Positions 8,110 through 16,066 of a stretch of 46,550 nt of DNA are shown piece by piece (the first letter of the stretch is position 1; each line of letters opens with the position of its first letter). The notes beneath the pieces were generated by a model, which had not been told where the DNA came from, did not search any database, and worked only from the letters and a program-made list of their open reading frames with translations. The position numbers and the translations under genes were made by a program. This DNA is from Bacteroidales bacterium (GTDB taxonomy: Bacteria > Bacteroidota > Bacteroidia > Bacteroidales > CAIWKO01): contig JAGNBV010000015.1 of NCBI GenBank assembly GCA_018004645.1, positions 1 through 46,550 on the forward strand. The letters run 5' to 3'.

Positions 8110-10710
8110 ATGCGCTTTTTAATTAACAGAATCAGCACTTTGTTCAATTTGTCAACGAAATTATTAACCATATTTTTATTTTCCCGTTTTTTTGCTGTTA
8201 CAGCAATGATGTTTTTGTTTTTTACCGTCCAGGCGCAGGATCCTGTAAGTAACATAACGACGGACAGCGCCAGGATAGTATCTGATACAATCAAGAATGA
8301 TTCCATTATTGATTTGCGCAAACAGGAATCGCCCGATGCCATAAAAACAAAAATTGATTACAAGGCCAAAGACTCTATCATCATGAATCTTGACGAAAGG
8401 AAATCCTATCTGTACAGGGAGGTTAAGATTGATTATGAGGATATTACGCTTAAATCGGGCTATGTGGAAATAGATTTTCAGAAAAACCAGCTTTTTGCAG
8501 AAGGCCTTAAAGACAGTGCCGGGAATGAAATAGAAAGGCCCGAATATGAGCAGGGCGAAAATGCGTTTACCTCGCGGAGTATGTATTATAATTTTGATAC
8601 CCGCAAGGGGCTGGTCAAGGATATTTTTACCAACGAGGGCGAAAGCTACCTGCATGGCAGCGTTGTAAAACGTTTTCCTGACGGCAAGGCAAATTTCAAA
8701 AAAGGCGCTTTCACCACGTGCAGTCTCGAAAATCCGCATTATCAGATACGCTTCAGCAAGGCCAGGATGATACCCAACGACAAATTTGTTTCGGGGCCGG
8801 CCTATATGGAAATTGAACATGTGCCCACGCCGCTCCTGCTGCCGTTTGGATTTTTTCCTAACAAAAGGGGGCAAATATCGGGAATTATCATCCCTACCTG
8901 GGGCGAATCGACCAACAGGGGCTTTTATTTTGAACGCGGCGGCTACTATTGGGGTATTAATGACTACCTGGATATGATTTTTCAGGGAGACATCTATACC
9001 CGTGGAAGTTGGGCGCTGTACCTGACAACAAATTACAAGAAAAGGTACAAATACGATGGCAGCATCAAACTTTCCTACGCCGTAAATATAATCAGCCAGA
9101 AGTTTTTGCCTGATTATAACAAATTCAAGGATTTTTCGGTGGAATGGTCGCACAAGCAGGACGCCAAGGCCAGGCCCAACAGCAGCTTTTCGGCTCAGGT
9201 AAAAATGGCCAGCAGCAGCTTTTACAAGTTCAACCCGTCGTCAACCAACGATTATTTGTCGAACACCTTTGAGTCGAGTATTGCCTATCAGACTTCGCTC
9301 TTTGGAGGCAAAAGCAACCTCTCGCTGAACCTGGGGAGCCGGCAGAACGTGAACACCAAGGAACTTCAGTTGTGGCTGCCGCAGGTAAATTTCTCGGTCA
9401 ATACGTTTTATCCTTTCCGGAAAAAAAATAAAGCCGGCGCCATGAAATGGTGGGACAATATCAACGTGAACTATTCGCTCAACGCGCAAAACTATATTAA
9501 CACTTACGACAGCCTGGTGCTGACTCCCAGAATCTGGGATATGATGCAAAACGGCATACAGCATTCCATACAGGTGCGCAACCCCATTAAATTGCTGAAG
9601 TACATCAGCTGGAATAACTCGGTGAATTTTACCGAACGCTGGTATTTTCAGTCGGTCAACCAGCAGTGGTTCAACGATGTGGACACATCCTATATCAAAA
9701 AAGACACCATCAGGCGTTTTCAGATGGCCCACGAAATCAATATTGCGTCGCAGCTTTCCACCAAGATTTACGGAATCTTCCGCTTTAAAAAAGGCGCTTT
9801 GCAGGCCATACGCCATGTGCTGACCCCTTCGGTTACTTTCGGCTATCATCCTGATTATGGCTCTAAAACCTGGGGTTACTATAAATATGCACAGGTTGAT
9901 TCCACCGGCCGCACCATGAGGTATTCCATCTTCCAGAATGGCATTTACGGCACCCCGCCCGATGGCCTGTCGGGAAAAGTGAGTTTTAACCTGAACAACA
10001 ACCTGGAGATGAAAGTGCGTTCCAAAAAAGATTCCGTCACCGGTTCGAAGAAGATTGTGCTGCTTGATTACCTGAATATTGGTTCGGGTTACGACTTTGC
10101 CAAAGATTCGCTGCGCTGGGATTACCTCTCGCTCAACATCCGTACGCGGCTGTTCAACCGGCTGGACGTGAGTTTCAACGGTGCCTGGGACCCATATGTG
10201 ATAGATACGAACGGCAACCGCATGAACCGGTTTGAATGGAACGAAAACCACCGCTTGTTCCGCCGGCAGAATACCTCGTGGATCATGGGTATCTCGTATT
10301 CGATCAGCGATAACGACTTCAAGAAAAAAGACAAAAAAACCAACGAGAAAAAAAGTGTCTTCCTGAACAAATGGAACATCAGCATGAATCTGAACTTCAG
10401 CTATTCCAGCCGGTTCGATTACCGGACGATCAGCTATATCCCCGACACGGTTTTAACGGTGATGGTCAACGGAGAGTTTTATATTACTCCCAAGTGGCGG
10501 GTGAATTTCACGACAGGTTATGATTTTAAATCAAAAGACTTTTCCTATACTTCCTTAAGCATCCACCGTGATTTGCATTGCTGGGAGATGTTCATGGAGT
10601 GGGTACCATACGGTTTCCGAAAAAGTTATAATTTTACCATCCGAATTAAATCTTCCATGCTGAAAGATCTTAAACTCAGCAGGAAGAGCGATTGGAGAGA
10701 TAATTTTTAA
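8110..10710 (+). CDS. lptD: LPS-assembly protein LptD (Bacteroidota type)
   Basis: Outer-membrane beta-barrel that inserts lipopolysaccharide into the outer leaflet. The protein is 866 residues. An N-terminal hydrophobic export segment ends in AVTAMMFLFFTVQAQD; an internal methionine at codon 33 could also start it. The OstA-like beta-jellyroll follows (about 80-230: DIYLKSGYVEIDF-type strands, ITLKSGYVEID, and TCSLENPHYQIRFSKARMIPNDK with its single cysteine). The C-terminal half is made of alternating aromatic beta-strands typical of the LptD barrel. It diverges from the amidase gene and is followed 8 bp later by the DUF3822 gene. The cysteine pairs of the proteobacterial protein are not evident, as is common in Bacteroidota homologues. 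Confidence 0.9.
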   Translation: MRFLINRISTLFNLSTKLLTIFLFSRFFAVTAMMFLFFTVQAQDPVSNITTDSARIVSDTIKNDSIIDLRKQESPDAIKTKIDYKAKDSIIMNLDERKSYLYREVKIDYEDITLKSGYVEIDFQKNQLFAEGLKDSAGNEIERPEYEQGENAFTSRSMYYNFDTRKGLVKDIFTNEGESYLHGSVVKRFPDGKANFKKGAFTTCSLENPHYQIRFSKARMIPNDKFVSGPAYMEIEHVPTPLLLPFGFFPNKRGQISGIIIPTWGESTNRGFYFERGGYYWGINDYLDMIFQGDIYTRGSWALYLTTNYKKRYKYDGSIKLSYAVNIISQKFLPDYNKFKDFSVEWSHKQDAKARPNSSFSAQVKMASSSFYKFNPSSTNDYLSNTFESSIAYQTSLFGGKSNLSLNLGSRQNVNTKELQLWLPQVNFSVNTFYPFRKKNKAGAMKWWDNINVNYSLNAQNYINTYDSLVLTPRIWDMMQNGIQHSIQVRNPIKLLKYISWNNSVNFTERWYFQSVNQQWFNDVDTSYIKKDTIRRFQMAHEINIASQLSTKIYGIFRFKKGALQAIRHVLTPSVTFGYHPDYGSKTWGYYKYAQVDSTGRTMRYSIFQNGIYGTPPDGLSGKVSFNLNNNLEMKVRSKKDSVTGSKKIVLLDYLNIGSGYDFAKDSLRWDYLSLNIRTRLFNRLDVSFNGAWDPYVIDTNGNRMNRFEWNENHRLFRRQNTSWIMGISYSISDNDFKKKDKKTNEKKSVFLNKWNISMNLNFSYSSRFDYRTISYIPDTVLTVMVNGEFYITPKWRVNFTTGYDFKSKDFSYTSLSIHRDLHCWEMFMEWVPYGFRKSYNFTIRIKSSMLKDLKLSRKSDWRDNF

Positions 10711-10718
10711 ATACCACT

Positions 10719-11585
10719 ATGGATAACGACTCCGGCACCCATGTATGTAAAACAGACGCCTGCTTTGATACGGCGCCGGCTTCGGGCTATCAGATGATAA
10801 CTGCACTCAACAGCCATAAGCTGCAGATGCTGGTTTTCGATCCCGAAAAAAACAAGTTCATTGCTTTTGCACAAAAAAGTATTCATTATAAGAACAATTA
10901 TCAGGATTATTATAAACAGTTGCATCATTTTTTTGAGGAAAGCAATCTTGCCCACCATACGTACAAAGATGCCGTGGTGCTTTGGGAGACACAGCGCTCC
11001 ACGCTGGTGCCCGATGCCTTGTTCGATCCTGCCGGCCAGGAATTATATTTCCAGTTCAACCAGGGGGCGCCTGCCGATGAAAAAATTTATTCCGATAAGC
11101 TAAAAACCGCCGAAGCGTTTAATGTATATGCCATCCCCAGCGATCTCGAAAAAAATATTTCGTTCAAACCCTTCCGTATAAGGCATCATGCCTCCGTATT
11201 TATCGAATCACTGATGATTTACAGCAAACACTCCCTGCAGCCGAAACAGGTTTTTATCAATGTACATCACGGATTTTTTGATTTGGCGGTGACCGCGAAC
11301 GGCAGGCTGATGTTTTACAATACCTTTGGCTATAAAACGGCCGGGGATTTCATCTATTTTGTGCTTTTTGTTTTTGGGCAGCTAAAACTTAGTCCCGAGA
11401 GCGACGGGGTGATTGTATCGGGGGAAATAGTAAAAAATTCCGCCTTATACGATGTGCTTTATAAATATGTCAGGATGGTTGAGTTTGCAGCCCCCGGAGT
11501 GCAATATGCCAACAGCCATATTTTGAATGATGTCCCTTCTCATACTATTCATAATCTTGTAAACGCGGTGTTATGCGAATTGTAA
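10719..11585 (+). CDS. DUF3822 family protein
   Basis: A 288-residue cytosolic protein that I recognise as the Bacteroidota family DUF3822, of unknown function. It has no signal peptide or TM segment. The sequence alternates short strands and helices (HKLQMLVFDPEKNKFIAFAQKS; VFINVHHGFFDLAVTANGRLMFYNTFGYKT), which suggests an actin/Hsp70-like fold with two half-domains; that structural reading is inference. The stop overlaps the start of rsmD by 13 bases, so the two are translationally coupled. This DUF3822-rsmD pairing recurs in Bacteroidota and hints at a role near rRNA or ribosome maturation, though nothing here proves it. Confidence 0.85.
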   Translation: MDNDSGTHVCKTDACFDTAPASGYQMITALNSHKLQMLVFDPEKNKFIAFAQKSIHYKNNYQDYYKQLHHFFEESNLAHHTYKDAVVLWETQRSTLVPDALFDPAGQELYFQFNQGAPADEKIYSDKLKTAEAFNVYAIPSDLEKNISFKPFRIRHHASVFIESLMIYSKHSLQPKQVFINVHHGFFDLAVTANGRLMFYNTFGYKTAGDFIYFVLFVFGQLKLSPESDGVIVSGEIVKNSALYDVLYKYVRMVEFAAPGVQYANSHILNDVPSHTIHNLVNAVLCEL

Positions 11586-12103
11586 GCGGCATCTATGGCG
11601 GCAGGCGTTTACATCCGCCGGCCAACCTTCCGGTAAGGCCTACCACCGACCTCGCCAAAGAAAGCCTTTTTAATATTTTAAATAATATCTTTGACTTTGA
11701 AGGGGCAAGTGTCCTGGATCTTTTTGCAGGTACGGGAAGTATTTCCTTCGAGTTTGTTTCGCGCGGTAGTGCTGATGTAACCTCCATAGATCAGGATAAC
11801 CGGTGTGTCTCTTTTATCATCAAAACCTGTGAGGAATTTAAAATTGATAACCTGAAAGCGTATCGCTCAGATGTATTTTCTTACATCAAACATACGTTGA
11901 AAAAGTATGATCTTATTTTCGCCGATCCCCCTTACGATTTAGCCACATTAGCGGAAATCCCCGATAAAATATTCGAGCGAAACCTGCTAAAACCCGATGG
12001 ATGGCTCATTATAGAGCATCCGCGCGATCATGATTTTTCAAAGCATCCTAAGTTCAGCCAGCACCGGAAGTACGGGAAGGTGAATTTCACTTTTTTTAAA
12101 TGA
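11573..12103 (+). CDS. rsmD: 16S rRNA (guanine(966)-N(2))-methyltransferase RsmD
   Basis: SAM-dependent methyltransferase that modifies guanine 966 of 16S rRNA in assembled 30S particles. At 176 residues it has the normal length. The N-terminus MRIVSGIYGGRRLHPP is the conserved RsmD opening. The SAM-binding motif I is VLDLFAGTGSISFE, and the catalytic motif IV of N2/N6 methylases is FADPPYD. The start overlaps the end of the DUF3822 gene. It converges with the lectin-like gene, leaving only 12 bp between the stops. Confidence 0.95.
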   Translation: MRIVSGIYGGRRLHPPANLPVRPTTDLAKESLFNILNNIFDFEGASVLDLFAGTGSISFEFVSRGSADVTSIDQDNRCVSFIIKTCEEFKIDNLKAYRSDVFSYIKHTLKKYDLIFADPPYDLATLAEIPDKIFERNLLKPDGWLIIEHPRDHDFSKHPKFSQHRKYGKVNFTFFK

Positions 12104-12115
12104 TAAACAGATGGA

Positions 12116-12751
12116 TTAATGCTCCTGCCCGGGAAATTCTACAATAAAATATATACGGTTACTACTATTTATATCATTCCATTCTCCGGGCGCTCCAAGA
12201 GTTGACGTGCTATAAGGCCAGGCGGTGATCGCCAGGGCCAGGGCATCCTGATCTGAAGCATAATCATCCGGCTCATTCAGGGTGCCTGAAGATTTGCCAC
12301 CCCAATTAACATATGAATTTGTAGTTATTGATCCATCATTTTTTCCGGCGGCACCTTGTCCGTTCCAGAAATTAATCCCTTTATCATCATTATCACCATC
12401 CCAGATCCATACTCCTTCGGTTGCTTTATCAGTGCCGCCGATCCATAAATAGGATGTGCCGCCTCCATCATCAACAGGTTTGTAGTTAAGCAATATTCCC
12501 GATGAAATGATCGCATTATAGACGGCGCTTTGTTCGGCTGAATCGTTTATCTCTACCAGATACCCGCCGCGTTCCACCGCGCAGGCGGCAGCGTCAGCCC
12601 AACTTTTAAGTTCTTTTATTATTTCGTATTTCCGGCCGTCATAGGTGAAATGATAAACATTGGATTCATCAGCGCATTGCGAATGAGTTTTGCAGGAGAT
12701 AAAAAGGCCGCAAATTATCCCTGCGAAAAAAACAGAAATTATGTTTTTCAT
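12116..12751 (-). CDS. C-type lectin-like domain lipoprotein
   Basis: A predicted lipoprotein of 211 residues, with lipobox cysteine in GLFISC after a short hydrophobic segment. The rest is one C-type lectin-like domain: KSWADAAACAVERGGYLVEINDSAEQSAV (helix region), YLWIGGTD (the WIGG core motif), GVWIWDGDN, and LNEPDDYASDQD with the EPD-type loop, then GEWNDIN (the WND motif), which together form a calcium/sugar-binding site in true lectins. The ligand is unknown. It would sit on the cell envelope facing the periplasm or exterior. It is followed by rsmD in convergent orientation and preceded by the B12-radical SAM gene 53 bp away on the same strand. Confidence 0.85.
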   Translation of the reverse strand: MKNIISVFFAGIICGLFISCKTHSQCADESNVYHFTYDGRKYEIIKELKSWADAAACAVERGGYLVEINDSAEQSAVYNAIISSGILLNYKPVDDGGGTSYLWIGGTDKATEGVWIWDGDNDDKGINFWNGQGAAGKNDGSITTNSYVNWGGKSSGTLNEPDDYASDQDALALAITAWPYSTSTLGAPGEWNDINSSNRIYFIVEFPGQEH

Positions 12752-12803
12752 TTTTTCCTTTTTTAATCAATAAAATTAATAAAAATACCGGATATCTTTG
12801 AGA

Positions 12804-14237
12804 TTATATTTTCCCTTCATCCATCATCCTTTTTCTTATGCGCAACAGGGTGCGGAACATAGGTTCGGTGAGGTTGTGCTGTTTTCGGGTATATATGGCT
12901 TCCTGCATCATTTCGGCCGATGGTTTGGCTTCCGACGAAAACAGAAGGTTGTGGCTTTTGCCGATTTTTTGCTGAAGGTAGTCATGCAACTCTTCGGAAG
13001 AAAATTGTGAAGAAGAATAAAACACCGGCTTCAACAGGCTCTGCTCAGGAGTGATCAGATGTTCTTTCAGAGCTGTCTTGTATAGCTTGGTACCGGGATA
13101 AATCCGCAGGCTCGTGGTGACATATATCATGTCTTCGGGTGAGATATAATCGCGGATAAACTCAAAAGTTTCGTCGATGGTTGTCCGTGTTTCGCCCGGG
13201 CCGCCAAATACAAAAAACCACATTGTAGGCAGCCCTGAGTTTTTTATTTGCACGGCCATTTTTTGAAGTTGCTGCAGGCTGAAATTCTTTCCAAGGTTTT
13301 TCAGCATGGTAGGCGAGGCGCTGTCGGGTGTGGAATCTATCTGGGTAAAACCCGCCTGCATCATCAGGTTAAAAAGGTTTTCGCTGGTGTTGGCGGGGTT
13401 GATGCCCATGGTGCGTATCCTTACCTTCAGGTCCCTTCTTATGATCTCGGTACAAATAGCTTCAGCATGGCCCGCGGGATCATTAAAAGTGGAATCCACA
13501 AATTCAAAAAACACATCGCCAAGCTTTGCGGCCACCTGCTCTATTTCATCCACAATATCGGCTACGGAGCGTGTGCGGAATGTGCGGCCTTCAATCAGCG
13601 GATAGGTGCAATAGATACAGTGATGTGCGCAGCCTCTTTTCGACTGTATAGAATAGGCGCCGCGTTCTTTGTAAGGATTGAAATCAATGAAATTTTCAAT
13701 GCCCGAAAAAAATGTCTGGCCGGGGTGTGGGGCGTGGTTTTTGGTTTTTTTCTCGAAACCAGGGGATTTTCGGTAAATGATGCCTTTTGTGCTGCCGAAA
13801 TCGCTGTTTTTTTGGAGGCAGTCGAGCAGTCTGGCAAAAGCTGTTTCTCCTTCGCCGGCAATGCCATAATCCAAATCAAAATAATCCAGCATCTCGTAAG
13901 GATATATGCTGTACCCGCTGCCGCCGAGAATGATGGGTGCGTCGGTAATTTTTTTCAGCGGGCGGATAATTTTTTCGTTGATGGCCTCAGGAAAAAAATC
14001 AGGGGCTTCCACCGACATCGAATCCACATTTCTGATGCTGCAGCCAATGTAATCGGGCCTGAAAGAATTTACCACCTCAGGCAGCGACCGGCCTTCATCG
14101 AACATAGCGTCATAAACTTTCACATCGTAGTGTTCCCGGATACTCTGTGCCACTAAGCCAAGGCCAATAGGGGGGACGGGATATGGTTTTTTTTCGGTGT
14201 TAGTAGCTATGAGGAGGACTTTTTTCTTTGTTGCCAA
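12804..14237 (-). CDS. B12-binding domain radical SAM protein
   Basis: A 477-residue cobalamin-type radical SAM enzyme. The B12-binding Rossmann domain fills about residues 1-150 (MATKKKVLLIATNTEKKPYPVPPIGLGLVAQ; IILGGSGYSIYP). The radical SAM motif is RGCAHHCIYC (CxxxCxxC), followed by glycine-rich IDSTPDSASPTML and FFVFGGPGETR segments of the barrel. The overall look matches the subgroup named lipid-biosynthesis B12-binding/radical SAM proteins; the actual substrate is not known. It is a distinct paralogue of the enzyme at the left end of the window (644 vs 477 residues, different tail). On the minus strand TAATTTTG (14260-14267) is a plausible -7 element. Confidence 0.85.
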   Translation of the reverse strand: MATKKKVLLIATNTEKKPYPVPPIGLGLVAQSIREHYDVKVYDAMFDEGRSLPEVVNSFRPDYIGCSIRNVDSMSVEAPDFFPEAINEKIIRPLKKITDAPIILGGSGYSIYPYEMLDYFDLDYGIAGEGETAFARLLDCLQKNSDFGSTKGIIYRKSPGFEKKTKNHAPHPGQTFFSGIENFIDFNPYKERGAYSIQSKRGCAHHCIYCTYPLIEGRTFRTRSVADIVDEIEQVAAKLGDVFFEFVDSTFNDPAGHAEAICTEIIRRDLKVRIRTMGINPANTSENLFNLMMQAGFTQIDSTPDSASPTMLKNLGKNFSLQQLQKMAVQIKNSGLPTMWFFVFGGPGETRTTIDETFEFIRDYISPEDMIYVTTSLRIYPGTKLYKTALKEHLITPEQSLLKPVFYSSSQFSSEELHDYLQQKIGKSHNLLFSSEAKPSAEMMQEAIYTRKQHNLTEPMFRTLLRIRKRMMDEGKI

Positions 14238-14259
14238 CTTCTTCAGATTATTTATAGCG

Positions 14260-14267
14260 CAAAATTA
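14260..14267 (-). promoter_or_regulatory. Possible -7 element of the second B12-radical SAM gene
   Basis: The minus strand reads TAATTTTG, an exact TAnnTTTG match 22 bp upstream of the ATG. I could not find a TTTG at the -33 distance. Confidence 0.3.
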
Positions 14268-14338
14268 CAACGAAAATTATTATATCCGCAGTTTCTTTTG
14301 TTGTTGATTTTCTATGTACTATAGTGTATTATTCTGCA

Positions 14339-15730
14339 TTAAGCCAGATTTTCTTTTCGTAAAAAAGTAATAATTTTAGGAAGCAAATAATTCAGGAAAA
14401 GTACGATTGCAATAAATGGAATTATCCAAACTACTCTTGCTTGATAGCGATTTAGCACATTCGATAAATTTGCACAAACGGCAGCATTAAAAAATACACC
14501 AGAAAAACAAATAACTAAAAATAAATAGATTTTATCATCTATTTTAAATCGATATAAAACACATGCTATAAGCAGTATTGATAAAATAACAATGAAATAA
14601 ATAACATTATTTATTGTTTCGAATTTTAATCCTTCCGTCAATTGTTTGGAATTATAGAAATCCCGTTTTATTTCATTTTTTGGAAAGTTCTTATAAGTGT
14701 TGTCATAAACAGGATACCATTGTTCATTAAGAAAATTTATCATGCCGTCTCCGGTTCTGAACTGAAATGATTGTTTACAGGTAGAGAGAGAAAAATTCCA
14801 TAAGATAGGTCCATAATATTTGGGTGATGATAAAATATCTTTTACAATAAGTTTTGGTTCTTCCTGATAATTATTCCATCCGCCCATTTTTTGAAAAATT
14901 CCTTTGGTATCCCAGATGAATAACTGAGACCACTTTGGTATATCATCTTTGTATTTACATATCCTGTAATCTTTTTTATCGCAGTTTTCTTTTAAATATG
15001 TGTCCACAACTCCGGTGTCAATTAATCTTGCAAAGAAAAAAATTCCGCTTGTAGTTGAAAGGCATGGTTTTTTAAAATGGTCATAATTGTATTTTATTAT
15101 GCATGATATTGTGCCTAAATATACCAGCATGATCATTATACTTCCCAATAATGCTTTCCTTTTGAATTCAGCAAATTTTCTTTTAGAGAGGATAAAAAGC
15201 CACACGGTAATTAATAGCAGCGCCAAAACCGGAATGTTGCTCAAGTGAGAAAAAACAATAAAAAATATTAATACGGAGTAAAGAATGTAGCTTAATGCAC
15301 AGTTTTTCCCAAAAAGAATATTAAAGAGTGCTAAGAACAAAAATGAAGTTAATATGTCGGGCATTAGCATGCTGACAAACCATCCCAATGTAGAAAAAAG
15401 TGAAAGAAAACAAATAGTAATAAAGTGATATAACTTGTTGAAAGTAATTTTTATCAATACTGTTTTTAAGGCATGGTAGATTAATAAGGATGCAATCAAT
15501 CCCTGTGAAAATATTACCATCCACAATGTTGATTGCCAGGTGGTAGCTCTTATAAAATAACCATATCCTATGGGCCTGTCAACAAGAGGAGTTAATTTAA
15601 TTCCTTGTGCAACATATAAAGCACTGTCGCAATCAAACAAAAGATACCCATTGTATAATGCCGGAATGCATAATATAATTGCTGTTGCTGCAAAATAAAT
15701 GATGGAATATAGTAAAGACCTAGCTTTCAT
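14339..15730 (-). CDS. Polytopic membrane protein, possibly GT-C-like
   Basis: I do not recognise a named family. The 463-residue protein has about ten TM segments. An acidic first periplasmic loop follows TM1 (GYLLFDCDSALYVAQGIKL...DRPIGYGYF), and a ~150-residue soluble loop lies near the centre-right (DTGVVDTYLKENCDKKDYRICKYKDDIPKWSQLF...). An aspartate just after TM1 is typical of GT-C-fold glycosyltransferases, which use polyprenyl-linked sugars, so a sugar or lipid transferase role is possible but unproven. The gene is clearly more AT-rich than its neighbours, with many AAA/ATT/TTT codons, which suggests acquisition by transfer. It lies next to the group-II-intron-like sequence at 15.84 kb. 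Confidence 0.65.
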   Translation of the reverse strand: MKARSLLYSIIYFAATAIILCIPALYNGYLLFDCDSALYVAQGIKLTPLVDRPIGYGYFIRATTWQSTLWMVIFSQGLIASLLIYHALKTVLIKITFNKLYHFITICFLSLFSTLGWFVSMLMPDILTSFLFLALFNILFGKNCALSYILYSVLIFFIVFSHLSNIPVLALLLITVWLFILSKRKFAEFKRKALLGSIMIMLVYLGTISCIIKYNYDHFKKPCLSTTSGIFFFARLIDTGVVDTYLKENCDKKDYRICKYKDDIPKWSQLFIWDTKGIFQKMGGWNNYQEEPKLIVKDILSSPKYYGPILWNFSLSTCKQSFQFRTGDGMINFLNEQWYPVYDNTYKNFPKNEIKRDFYNSKQLTEGLKFETINNVIYFIVILSILLIACVLYRFKIDDKIYLFLVICFSGVFFNAAVCANLSNVLNRYQARVVWIIPFIAIVLFLNYLLPKIITFLRKENLA

Positions 15731-16066
15731 TGCTCAATGCACCAAAGTAATAGGGTGTAAATATATTAATTATTTTTTACTATTGACCTGCAAAAAAATG
15801 GGGTTACTTACCGGGAGTTGCACCCCGGGATGTTAGTTTGGTGTGCAACCCAAACTAAACAACATGGGTAAAGATAGCGAAGTAAAATTGGGCGGACAAC
15901 TTGCGAACGCAAGCGTACGGGGAACAGGGTAGTACTGTAATATTTGAAACTATTTCAGATTTTTACGATGCAAAGGGTTAACTCTTTGCCTGGCGGTATT
16001 CCAAATTTTTCAATAAAATAAAAATTTAATAATCTATATTTTTGTGTAAGTTTGTAATCGTTACCA
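15731..16066. other. Intergenic region with intron-like relic
   Basis: No convincing protein gene. The middle (15841-15940) resembles the 5' end of a group II intron and is listed separately. A 22-codon frame (MGKDSEVKLGGQLANASVRG...) inside that stretch is more likely structured RNA than protein. TATTTTTG at 16037-16044 is a reasonable -7 element for the kinase gene that starts at 16067. Confidence 0.5.
15841..15940 (+). ncRNA. Candidate 5' fragment of a group II intron (domain I relic)
   Basis: The stretch begins GTGTG, matching the GUGYG 5' boundary of group II introns. It continues with a short stem (CAACCC pairing with GGGT at about 15866-15869), a GATAGCGAAGTAA segment, and a perfect hairpin CTTGC-GAAC-GCAAG at 15900-15913, ending at GGGTAGTACTG. 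This order resembles my recollection of domain I in bacterial group II introns. A GC-rich hairpin CCGGG...CCCGG lies just upstream (15811-15828). No reverse transcriptase and no domain V/VI were found downstream, so if correct it is only a truncated remnant. Confidence 0.4.

Noticed and set aside
8064-8342. Minus-strand frame opposite the lptD start
   Set aside because: Shadow of the lptD signal region; crosses the divergent promoter region and shows no protein family features.
15864-15932. 22-codon frame MGKDSEVKLGG... as a small gene
   Set aside because: It coincides with the hairpins of the intron-like segment, and the sequence pattern is better explained by RNA structure.
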